The notes under the pieces were generated by a model. It worked only from the letters and a program-made list of their open reading frames with translations. It was not told the origin of the DNA and ran no database searches. Shown here one piece after another: positions 1 to 6,302 of a DNA stretch of 7,341 nucleotides. Numbering within the stretch: the stretch's first letter is position 1; every line of letters starts with the position of its first letter. Source of the DNA: an uncultured Collinsella sp. (GTDB taxonomy: Bacteria > Actinomycetota > Coriobacteriia > Coriobacteriales > Coriobacteriaceae); the NCBI GenBank assembly GCA_900765185.1, contig CAAFQT010000075.1, positions 1 to 7,341 on the forward strand. Direction: 5' to 3'. The position numbers and the translations under genes were made by a program.

Positions 1-276
1 CTCATATAGTGCGCTGTCGCCAACGACAGCTCGAACCCCGGCAACCCCGCCAACATGGTCGGCATGACCGTGCGTGCAGACAGAGCCGAGTACGCGCACC
101 TCGGGATGCGCGGTGCGGATATGCTCCACAAGACGCTCGCCCTCCCACGCCGGATCGACGATTAAGCACTCGTCATTCGAAATCACGGCGTAGCTGTTGG
201 TCTGAATCGGGCCGTTGACGAGTGTCTCAATCGAAGCCGCACCTCGGGGTGTCAGGTCCAAAGTCATATCGCCCAT
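1..276 (-). CDS. MBL-fold metallohydrolase, N-terminal 92 residues (cut by window edge)
   Basis: This is the start of a metallo-beta-lactamase-fold hydrolase of the glyoxalase II-like group; the rest lies beyond the left edge. The visible 92 codons are open. They show the N-terminal beta-sandwich strands (NGPIQTNSYAVIS, residues 21-33; CLIVDPAWEG, 37-46) and the zinc-binding motif THGHADHVGG at 68-77, with H69, H71, D73 and H74 as metal ligands. The usual DPG turn is replaced by DPAWEG. Three in-frame ATGs lie close together (282, 276, 267). The one at 276 is chosen because AGGAGG at 290-285 is then 8 nt away, against 2 and 17 nt for the others. Family members cleave thioesters or other esters, so the substrate cannot be told from this fragment. 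The gene lies 88 bp downstream of rel on the same strand. MBL membership is near certain; the specific function is unknown. Confidence 0.85.
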   Translation of the reverse strand, partial: MGDMTLDLTPRGAASIETLVNGPIQTNSYAVISNDECLIVDPAWEGERLVEHIRTAHPEVRVLGSVCTHGHADHVGGVAGVRAVVGDSALYE

Positions 277-284
277 GCGCATAC

Positions 285-290
285 CCTCCT
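285..290 (-). promoter_or_regulatory. Shine-Dalgarno site of the MBL-fold hydrolase gene
   Basis: The minus strand reads AGGAGG here, a full match to the anti-Shine-Dalgarno complement. It is 8 nt before the ATG at 276, which decides the start among three clustered ATGs. It begins only three bases after the T-run that follows the hairpin at 298-331. Confidence 0.7.
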
Positions 291-293
291 TCT

Positions 294-331
294 AAAATAC
301 GTTCGAGGCACCAAACGATGCCTCGAACGTA
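294..331 (-). terminator. Hairpin between rel and the MBL gene: weak intrinsic terminator or processing/attenuation stem
   Basis: The arms at 298-310 and 319-331 are a perfect 13-bp inverted repeat (TACGTTCGAGGCA and its complement) with an 8-nt loop. In minus-strand RNA the loop could close two further pairs (U-G, C-G). On the minus strand the stem is followed by TTTTA (297-293), a short U-tract, so it looks like a modest rho-independent terminator for recJ-rel. The plus strand has no T-run after the stem. The downstream ribosome binding site begins three bases past the U-tract, and I see no promoter between stem and gene. Partial readthrough, or a role in mRNA stability, is therefore as likely as full termination. 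Confidence 0.5.
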
Positions 332-364
332 ACCAATATCTATGATGCTGAGAGGCTCTCGCAC

Positions 365-2725
365 CTACACACGGCGTTTGAGCTGAGCTCCGCCTTCGCC
401 GGGCATAAGACGGCGAGCGTCGTAGACCGAATCGACACTGCTGATGGAAGCCAGCAGCGGATCCAGACCGCTCGCGTCCGAGATCTCGACCATGAAGCGC
501 AGGGTTGCAATACCCTCGCGGTTGGTCGATGTGGCGGCAGAAAGGATATTGCCGCCCGCATCGCCAATGGCAATGGTGACATCCTTGAGCAGGCCCATGC
601 GGTCCAGGCACTCGACCACGATCTCGACCTGGAAGAGGGTGTCGGCAGCGCCGTCCCACTCCACATCGATCATGCGCTCGGGATGTTCCATAAGACCCTT
701 GACGTTGGGGCAGTTGGCGCGATGCACCGAAACGCCACGACCGCGCGTGATGAAGCCGACGATGTCGTCGCCCGTCACGGGGTTGCAGCAATGAGCCAGA
801 CGGACCAGCAGGCCGCTGTTGCTCTCGCCCTTGACGATAATGCCGTTACTAGCGCTCTTGCCGCGCTTTTGCGGCTTGCGGTTGGAGCCGCGAGCAGGCT
901 GCTTCACGACCTCGGCGATAGCCTCGGCCTTGGTGAGCTGTTCCTCGGGCTTGGGGTCCAAGATTTGCTCGACCTTATTGCCCACAGCGCGCGGGGCAAC
1001 CTTGCCGGCGCCGACGGCGGCAAACAGGTCCTCGAGCTGCTTGAAGTTAAACTGCTCCGCCACGGCGTTGAGTGCACGCGTCGAACGCGGCGTAGAAATG
1101 CCATAGCCACGCTTACGCAGGTCCTTGGCCAGCATATCGCGACCGGCGGCAGCGTCGTCGTCCTTGGTCGCAGCGGCAAAATAGCGGCGGATCTTTGACT
1201 TGGCGGAAGGTGTCTTAACGATCTTGAGCCAATCGCGCGACGGCTTGGAACTCTTGTTAGTCAGGATCTCGACACGGTCACCCGTCTTAATCTCGTGCGT
1301 GAGCGGAGCCACCGCACCGTTGATTTTGGCGCCGACGCAGTGGTTTCCCACCTCGGTGTGAACGGCATAGGCAAAGTCGAGCGGCGTGGAGCCGGCACGA
1401 AGCGCCATGACCTCGCCTTTGGGCGTGAAGACAAAGATCTCCTGATCGAACAGATCGACCTTCAGCGAGTGCAGGTATTCCTTGGCATCGGTGATCTCGT
1501 CGGAAGCCGCCCAATCGAGCGAATGCTTGAGCCAGTTGATCTGGTCGTCCAAACGTTGAGCGTCATTGGTCTTGGAAGCAGACGATCCGCCCGACTTCTT
1601 ATATAGCCAGTGGGCGGCAATGCCGTACTCGGCCTGCTCATGCATCTCGTAGGTTCGAATCTGAATCTCGAGCGGACGAGCCGTAGGGCCGATGACCGTC
1701 GTGTGGAGCGACTGGTAGTTATTGACCTTGGGCATGGCGATATAGTCTTTAAAGCGACCGGGCATGGGGTGCCACAGCGTATGCACCGCGCCGAGCGTGG
1801 AGTAGCAATCGCGCACCGAATGCGTGATGACGCGCAGTGCCACCAGGTCGTAGATCTCGGAGAATTCCTTGCCCTTGCGCTTCATCTTTTGGTAGATGGA
1901 CCAATAGTGCTTGGAACGGCCGTTGATCTGGAAGTCCTCCAGGCCAATGCGGTTGAGTTCGTCGGTGAGTGTCTTGATGGTCTCGGCAAGGTAGCGCTCG
2001 CGGACCTCGCGCGACTCAGCCACCATGCGCGCGATGCGCTGGTAGGCATCGGGCTCCAGGTAGAAGAAGGACAGGTCCTCGAGCTCCCACTTAATAGAGC
2101 TCATGCCCAGGCGGTCAGCCAAGGGCGCGTACACGTCCATGGTCTCGCGAGCCTTAAACAGGCGACGATCCTCGCGCAGGGCTGCCAGCGTTCGCATGTT
2201 GTGCAGACGGTCGGCAAGTTTAACGATGATGACGCGAATGTCCTTGGACATGGCGAGGAACATCTTGCGCAGCGTGAGCGCTTGCTTCTCGTCCATGCTG
2301 TCGACTTCGATGTTGGTGAGCTTGGTCACGCCATCGACGAGCTCGGCCACCGTATCGCCAAACAGGCCGGAAACATCGGTGAGCGAGGTCTCGGTGTCCT
2401 CGACGGTATCGTGCAACAGCGCGGCGCACACCACGTCACAATCCATCTTGAGATCGGCCAAAATGATGGCAACCTCGACGGGATGGTTAATGTACATCTC
2501 ACCCGAGCGGCGCTTTTGGTTACAGTGTTTCTCGGCGGCAAAGCAGTAGGCTTGCTCCACCTTGGAGAAGTCGTCCTCATTCATATATTTGAGGCACAAG
2601 CGCTCCAGCTTGTCGTAGCTGTCCGCCATAATCTCGGGCGGCAGCTCATCGGCATGCTTATAGTGCTCCATCTCCGAAAACGGCTGGAGGGTGGAATCAT
2701 GGGCGGTACGGGCTGCGGCATCCAT
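365..2725 (-). CDS. rel: Bifunctional (p)ppGpp synthetase/hydrolase, long RelA/SpoT homologue (Rel)
   Basis: Rel transfers pyrophosphate from ATP to GDP/GTP to make (p)ppGpp on amino-acid starvation, acting on the ribosome, and also hydrolyses it. At 786 residues it has the full-length architecture. The HD hydrolase domain (about 55-200) keeps H81, the HDTVED motif at 105-110 and D172 in KLADRLHNMRTL. The synthetase domain (about 240-375) has GRSKHYWSIYQKM (269-281), RFKD (324-327) and catalytic E353 in EIQIRT. The RxKD form, rather than ExDD, is typical of bifunctional enzymes. A TGS domain follows (about 427-490), then a helical region, a variable linker (about 592-630), the conserved-cysteine domain (H645, C646, C647, C672) and a C-terminal ACT domain (about 698-775). 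The start is supported by AAGGGG six bases upstream. The gene starts 15 bp after the recJ stop, with its ribosome binding site in that gap, so it is probably expressed from the recJ promoter. No lesion is visible. Confidence 0.97.
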   Translation of the reverse strand: MDAAARTAHDSTLQPFSEMEHYKHADELPPEIMADSYDKLERLCLKYMNEDDFSKVEQAYCFAAEKHCNQKRRSGEMYINHPVEVAIILADLKMDCDVVCAALLHDTVEDTETSLTDVSGLFGDTVAELVDGVTKLTNIEVDSMDEKQALTLRKMFLAMSKDIRVIIVKLADRLHNMRTLAALREDRRLFKARETMDVYAPLADRLGMSSIKWELEDLSFFYLEPDAYQRIARMVAESREVRERYLAETIKTLTDELNRIGLEDFQINGRSKHYWSIYQKMKRKGKEFSEIYDLVALRVITHSVRDCYSTLGAVHTLWHPMPGRFKDYIAMPKVNNYQSLHTTVIGPTARPLEIQIRTYEMHEQAEYGIAAHWLYKKSGGSSASKTNDAQRLDDQINWLKHSLDWAASDEITDAKEYLHSLKVDLFDQEIFVFTPKGEVMALRAGSTPLDFAYAVHTEVGNHCVGAKINGAVAPLTHEIKTGDRVEILTNKSSKPSRDWLKIVKTPSAKSKIRRYFAAATKDDDAAAGRDMLAKDLRKRGYGISTPRSTRALNAVAEQFNFKQLEDLFAAVGAGKVAPRAVGNKVEQILDPKPEEQLTKAEAIAEVVKQPARGSNRKPQKRGKSASNGIIVKGESNSGLLVRLAHCCNPVTGDDIVGFITRGRGVSVHRANCPNVKGLMEHPERMIDVEWDGAADTLFQVEIVVECLDRMGLLKDVTIAIGDAGGNILSAATSTNREGIATLRFMVEISDASGLDPLLASISSVDSVYDARRLMPGEGGAQLKRRV

Positions 2726-2740
2726 CGAGGTCCCCTTCCC

Positions 2741-5700
2741 CTAGGCCCGCGGTACGATCGGGCGGTTAACTTTGGCTAGCATATCAGAAGCGCACGAATC
2801 GAGCGCCCAACTCCGGAAAGCCGAGAACTCCATGCGCGAGCGCAAGCCCTCCAAATAGCGAATTGACCTGCTCAATTGCACGCGGCCGGGGTTTTCGGCC
2901 ATCGCGATGCGACGGGTGTCGTCAAACCCCGAAACGCGACAAAAACCAAGCTCTTCGAAGATTCCCAAGCCGCTTTCCACCGAGCGCTCGTCGACCGGCG
3001 TGCGAGCATCGATGGCAAGGCACATCTGCGCGATGTCGATATCGCTCGCGCTAAAGAAATCGTCCCCGGTCTTGCCGCGGTTGGAGCGCCACATGGTCTG
3101 CAGCGCGCGATAGAGCGTGACGAGCTCGTCGCGCTCGGGCGCATAGCAGTCGAGTAGGCGCTCGTTAATACGGGCGTCACGCGACGAATAGAGTAGATGG
3201 ATCACGGCGGGTTGGCCATCGCGACCGGCGCGGCCGCTCATCTGGTTAAACTCAATGCCGCCAAACGGCATGTGATAGAGCACGACATGGCGAATATCGG
3301 GAAGGTTGACGCCCTCGCCAAAGGCGGATGTCGAGACGATGCAGCTGAGGCTGCCGTCTCGAAACGCCTCCTCTACGCGATGGCGGTCGGTGCGCGTAAG
3401 GCCAGCGTTATAGAACGCGATACGGGTCGCACAGTCGGGAACGCGTTTGCGTAGTGTCTTGGCGAGCGCCACGGACTGGTCGCGCGAATTGACGTAAATG
3501 ACGGTCTTCTCCCCCGTCGCCACGATCGACACCAAACGGTTCTCGCGACTTGCAAGATCACGGTCGTCCTCGAGCTGCAGGTTCTCGCGCACCGTCTCGT
3601 CGACCACCGTGCGAGTGATCGGCAACATGCGGGCAAGCTCGGCCACGACCGGAGCCGTCGCGGTGGCCGTCGCGGCCATAACGACCGGGTCGCCCAGGGC
3701 TTTGAGGATATCGGGCATGTCGAGATAGGCGCTGCGGTCGCCGCCCTTGGCAAGGCCAGCGTGGTGCGCCTCATCGATAACGACAAAACCGATGCGCCCC
3801 GAACGCGCAAAGCGGTCGCGGTGAATGGACAGGAACTCGGGCGTCGTGAGCACGATGCCGGTACGGCCCGAAGCCAAGCCGGCAAACACGTCATCGCGCG
3901 CCGCCTCCACGGTCTCGCCGGTCAGCACGCCAACGCCAATGCCAAGCGATGCCATCGTCGACGAGAGGTGATAAGCCTGGTCGGCAACAAGCGCACGCAG
4001 CGGATAGACAAAGATGCTCGCACGTCCGCGAAGCACCGCCTCACGCGCGGCATGTACATGGAAGATGAGCGACTTGCCGCGCCCCGTTCCCATAACGGCC
4101 AGAACACTTTGGTGATCGGCCAGGGCATCGAGCGCCTCGACCTGCGCGCGGTGCGGCTGGTTCGAGCCGATAAAGCTATGAATAAGCGAGCGCGTGAGCT
4201 CGGTATAGGAAAGCTGGGCGAGCGTCTCGCGCTTGCGCGACTCCAGGCGCAGGCCGGAATCCGCCGGCTGCACGCCACGACGAAGCTCGCATGCCGGATC
4301 GTCGACGCCGGGCAGCGTGGTATCGCGGACCAGAACATCCTTGATCATGAGCTTGGGCTTCACACGCCCCTGCCAATGCTCGGCAACGGCCTCAAACACC
4401 AAGTCGACAGCGCTATCGCAGTTGATGAGCTTATCGATTTGCGGCACGCGGAACATAATGGCCGGCACGCTCGCGGCGCCATCGGTCGCCACAAAGCGCA
4501 TGTGCTCGCCGGTCTTACCCACCACGGCGCGATCGCACATCGTCACGCCCTCGGCAGCCAGCAGCGGCACCTTATTACCCTGGCCAAACGGCTCAAGGCG
4601 GGAAATCTGCTCTATAGTCTCGATATTCAGCTCGGAAAGGTCGACCGTGGCGGCAACCTCGTCGATGTCTTCAAAGTCCTCAGCGGGAATCTCCGATAGC
4701 ACGGCGGAAAGGCGACGACGGAATTCATCGAGCTTGGATGCCTCGATGGTCACACCCACCGCACCGGCATGTCCGCCGCGACGAATCAGCAGGTCGGAAC
4801 AGCGCTCGACGGCGTCAAACAGGTTAACTTTGCCCACCGAGCGACCAGAGCCGCGCGCGATACCGTCCTCGATCGAGAACAGCAGCGCCGGCACGTGATA
4901 GCGGTTGGTCAGACGGCTTGCCACGATGCCCTTGACGCCCTCGTGCCAGCCTTCGCCGCCCACAACGATCGCGCGCCCGCCGTCATAGGTCTCCTCGACC
5001 TTTGCCATGGCATCGCGCGTGAGCTCCGCCTCGATCTCACGGCGCTGGCGGTTGATTTCCTCGAGCTCAGCCGCCAGCGCGCTTGCTTCGATGGGATTGC
5101 GGGCAAGCAGCAGGTCGAGCGCCAGCTTGGGATCGGCCATGCGGCCGGCAGCGTTTAAGCGGGGAATGAGCGAGAATGACAGGCCATCCGCCGTAATGCT
5201 CGAAAGGTCCGCCTTGGCAAGCGCGGCAAGCGCGATATAGCCGGGGCGAGCGGTTACGCGCATCTGCTGGATGCCCTCGGCAACCAGCGCGCGGTTCTCG
5301 GGCGTGAGCGGCATCATGTCGGACACGGTGCCCAGCGCCGCGACCTCGATTAGCGAACGCCAATACGACGGCTTGCCCAGGCGCTCACCCAAGACTTGCA
5401 CCAGCTTGAGCGCCACACCAGCACCGGCAAGCTCGCGCGAGGGGCCCTCGTCCTCGAGCTTGGGGTCGGTCAGGGGCACACCCTGCGGCACCTGGTCGGA
5501 GGGCTCGTGATGGTCCGTGACCACCAAATCGATCCCCAGGTCCTCCAAATAGGAAACCTCTTCCTTGGCGGCAATGCCGTTATCGACGGTCACGATCAGC
5601 TGGGGGCGAGCGAGCTCGTTAACGCGGTCGAGCGCCGCGCGCGAAAGACCGTAGCCCTCATCAAAGCGATGCGGAATAAACGGCGTAACATCGGCGCCAA

Positions 5701-6028
5701 ACGTGCGCAGCGCCTCGGTCAACAGGCAGGTCGACGTAATACCGTCAACGTCAAAATCGCCAAAGACTGCAATGTGCTCGTGGTTGCGAATAGCACGCTC
5801 GACGCGGTCGGCGACGACCGACATGCCCGGGATAATGAGTGGGTCGGCCCAGTCGCGATCGAGCGAAGGCGTCAAAAACAATTGGCCCTCTTTGATGGAG
5901 CCAATGCCGTGCGCGACCATAATGCGCGCCACCAGCCCGGGAATGCCCAGACCAGCCGAAAGCTCCTTTTCGAGCTCGGGGTTTTGCTGAGCGACCGCCC
6001 AGCGATGCGTCGTCTTAAGCGATGACAT
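2741..6028 (-). CDS. recJ: RecJ single-strand 5'-3' exonuclease fused to a RecQ-like superfamily 2 helicase
   Basis: This protein has 1095 residues, about twice a typical RecJ. Its first ~570 residues are a complete RecJ: GDFDVDG (90-96), VDNG (148-151), the DHH motif TDHHEP (171-176), GTVSDMMPL (233-241), IPRLNAAGRM (288-297), the DHHA1 part GEGWHEGVKGIVASRL (358-373) and RGGHAGAVG (417-425), and an OB-like domain with EPFGQGNKVP (479-488). After a linker comes an SF2 helicase: Walker A MGTGRGKS (646-653), VYPLRALVADQ (674-684), TTPEFL (728-733), DEAHHAG (752-758), TATAT (787-791), VIYVNSRD (843-850), STSAFGEGVNLPDI (899-912) and QMSGRAGRDG (929-938). Motifs II, V and VI resemble RecQ. The last ~150 residues are unassigned and lack the RecQ four-cysteine zinc cluster. 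The ATG at 6028 is preferred over an in-frame GTG at 6073 because MSSLKTTHRWAV matches where RecJ proteins begin. RecJ and RecQ cooperate in RecF-pathway gap and break repair; their union here is inferred to couple unwinding and resection. Confidence 0.95.
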   Translation of the reverse strand: MSSLKTTHRWAVAQQNPELEKELSAGLGIPGLVARIMVAHGIGSIKEGQLFLTPSLDRDWADPLIIPGMSVVADRVERAIRNHEHIAVFGDFDVDGITSTCLLTEALRTFGADVTPFIPHRFDEGYGLSRAALDRVNELARPQLIVTVDNGIAAKEEVSYLEDLGIDLVVTDHHEPSDQVPQGVPLTDPKLEDEGPSRELAGAGVALKLVQVLGERLGKPSYWRSLIEVAALGTVSDMMPLTPENRALVAEGIQQMRVTARPGYIALAALAKADLSSITADGLSFSLIPRLNAAGRMADPKLALDLLLARNPIEASALAAELEEINRQRREIEAELTRDAMAKVEETYDGGRAIVVGGEGWHEGVKGIVASRLTNRYHVPALLFSIEDGIARGSGRSVGKVNLFDAVERCSDLLIRRGGHAGAVGVTIEASKLDEFRRRLSAVLSEIPAEDFEDIDEVAATVDLSELNIETIEQISRLEPFGQGNKVPLLAAEGVTMCDRAVVGKTGEHMRFVATDGAASVPAIMFRVPQIDKLINCDSAVDLVFEAVAEHWQGRVKPKLMIKDVLVRDTTLPGVDDPACELRRGVQPADSGLRLESRKRETLAQLSYTELTRSLIHSFIGSNQPHRAQVEALDALADHQSVLAVMGTGRGKSLIFHVHAAREAVLRGRASIFVYPLRALVADQAYHLSSTMASLGIGVGVLTGETVEAARDDVFAGLASGRTGIVLTTPEFLSIHRDRFARSGRIGFVVIDEAHHAGLAKGGDRSAYLDMPDILKALGDPVVMAATATATAPVVAELARMLPITRTVVDETVRENLQLEDDRDLASRENRLVSIVATGEKTVIYVNSRDQSVALAKTLRKRVPDCATRIAFYNAGLTRTDRHRVEEAFRDGSLSCIVSTSAFGEGVNLPDIRHVVLYHMPFGGIEFNQMSGRAGRDGQPAVIHLLYSSRDARINERLLDCYAPERDELVTLYRALQTMWRSNRGKTGDDFFSASDIDIAQMCLAIDARTPVDERSVESGLGIFEELGFCRVSGFDDTRRIAMAENPGRVQLSRSIRYLEGLRSRMEFSAFRSWALDSCASDMLAKVNRPIVPRA

Positions 6029-6080
6029 AGGCACCCACCCCCGATAGGGGCAGGTCGCCGCGATACCTCTCACGGTTCAT
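6015..6080 (-). CDS. Possible 21-residue leader ORF overlapping the recJ start
   Basis: An ATG at 6080 opens a 21-codon frame (starting MNRERYRGDL) that ends at TAA 6017-6015. It overlaps the recJ ATG (6028) by 14 bases in a different frame. It has a better ribosome binding site than recJ: AGAGGA at 6095-6090, 9 nt upstream. The recJ start has only a G-rich GGGGGTGGG stretch, part of which can pair in a CCCC-TATC-GGGG hairpin (6050-6039). Ribosomes finishing this leader could open that hairpin and restart at recJ. I know of no homologue, and a frame this short can arise by chance. Confidence 0.3.
   Translation of the reverse strand: MNRERYRGDLPLSGVGAYVIA
6038..6050 (-). promoter_or_regulatory. 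G-rich recJ ribosome-binding region with a small hairpin
   Basis: The minus strand carries CCCC (6050-6047), a TATC loop (6046-6043) and GGGG (6042-6039), giving a four-pair GC stem. The stem's 3' arm is the beginning of the GGGGGTGGG stretch that is the only Shine-Dalgarno-like sequence before the recJ ATG at 6028. The stem could partly mask recJ initiation. It is short, so the effect is speculative. Confidence 0.3.
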
Positions 6081-6100
6081 AGCGATGAGTCCTCTGTGTA

Positions 6101-6118
6101 TGCCCGCTTCGGCAGGCA
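6101..6118 (-). promoter_or_regulatory. Hairpin in the predicted recJ 5' leader
   Basis: In minus-strand RNA, GCCUGC and GCGGGC pair around a CGAA loop (six pairs including one U-G, plus a closing U-A). The stem lies between the predicted transcription start (about 6130) and the ribosome binding site at 6095-6090. There is no U-tract, so it is not a terminator. It may stabilise the 5' end of the mRNA. Confidence 0.3.
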
Positions 6119-6136
6119 GATCTGTTGAACGGATTT

Positions 6137-6142
6137 ATTATA
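6137..6142 (-). promoter_or_regulatory. Promoter -10 box for the recJ-rel operon
   Basis: The minus strand reads a perfect TATAAT, the only consensus -10 hexamer I found upstream of recJ. Transcription would start near 6130, giving a leader of about 100 nt before the recJ ATG. At a spacing of 16-18 bp the -35 region (about 6159-6166) is poor, with only T-rich GTTTTG/CGTTTT. Activator help, or another upstream contact, is therefore plausible. Confidence 0.65.
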
Positions 6143-6160
6143 CCGTGCAGCGCGGACGCA

Positions 6161-6184
6161 AAACGCCGCGGTGCGCCGCGGTTT
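6161..6184. repeat. Twin CCGCGG palindromes, one helical turn apart, in the divergent promoter region
   Basis: CCGCGG occurs at 6166-6171 and again at 6176-6181, exactly 10 bp apart, within a direct repeat of CGCCGCGG (6164-6171, 6174-6181). Because CCGCGG is self-complementary, the pair can also form a hairpin with a TGCG loop, flanked by AAA and TTT. The element abuts the -35 position of the recJ promoter. It could be a protein-binding site, but GC-rich chance repetition is possible. Confidence 0.4.
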
Positions 6185-6207
6185 CGGCAAACGATGGCGG
6201 TAATGGT

Positions 6208-6222
6208 CTCGAAATAATCGAG
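6208..6222. repeat. Perfect inverted repeat CTCGA-N5-TCGAG upstream of the transporter gene
   Basis: Five-base arms are separated by AATAA, centred about 88 bp upstream of the transporter ATG. The size and AT-rich centre fit a dimeric repressor or activator site, but the arms are short enough to occur by chance. Confidence 0.3.
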
Positions 6223-6237
6223 CGTTTCAGCCGCACG

Positions 6238-6253
6238 GACGCATACGAGCGTC
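6238..6253. repeat. Perfect inverted repeat GACGC-N6-GCGTC upstream of the transporter gene
   Basis: Five-base arms with a six-base spacer can be extended by one G-U pair as RNA. The repeat ends directly before the TAGCAT candidate -10 at 6254-6259. If that hexamer is used, a bound regulator would cover the promoter. The evidence is positional only. Confidence 0.3.
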
Positions 6254-6302
6254 TAGCATATCCATACAAACGAGTTCGCGGATAAAGGGAGTCACGGGAC
6301 AT

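Larger units (their letters stand above)
6081..6302. other. Divergent intergenic region between recJ and the BASS transporter gene
   Basis: These 222 bp hold the recJ promoter and leader on the minus strand, and presumably the transporter promoter on the plus strand. For the transporter I could not find a convincing -35/-10 pair; TAGCAT at 6254-6259 is the best -10-like hexamer and has no good -35. Two further inverted repeats lie here: CTCGA-AATAA-TCGAG (6208-6222) and GACGC-ATACGA-GCGTC (6238-6253). Both are upstream of the transporter start and have the size of operator half-site pairs. I see no tRNA or other recognisable RNA gene. Confidence 0.6.

Noticed and set aside
264..791. 175-codon minus-strand frame overlapping the 3' end of rel and the MBL start
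   Set aside because: It is out of frame with both genes, is rich in R, H, S and G, and crosses the intergenic hairpin. The rel and MBL frames explain the sequence better.
1610..2779. 389-codon open frame on the plus strand opposite rel
   Set aside because: It lies wholly antisense to the well-supported rel gene, and its protein resembles no family I recognise. Long antisense frames are expected in GC-rich genes with strong third-position bias.
3656..3680. Near-perfect 12-bp tandem repeat GCCGTCGCGGTG/GCCGTCGCGGCC
   Set aside because: It encodes the alternating Ala-Thr helicase motif III, so the repetition follows from the protein sequence.
3761..4699. 312-codon open frame on the plus strand opposite recJ
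   Set aside because: It is antisense to the helicase and OB parts of recJ, with low-complexity R/H/A-rich content and no recognisable motif, so it is a shadow frame.
6029..6073. In-frame GTG at 6073 as an alternative recJ start adding 15 residues
   Set aside because: The extension (MRGIAATCPYRGWVP) does not resemble RecJ N-termini, and its spacing from AGAGGA is 16 nt, too long. The ATG at 6028 fits the family better.
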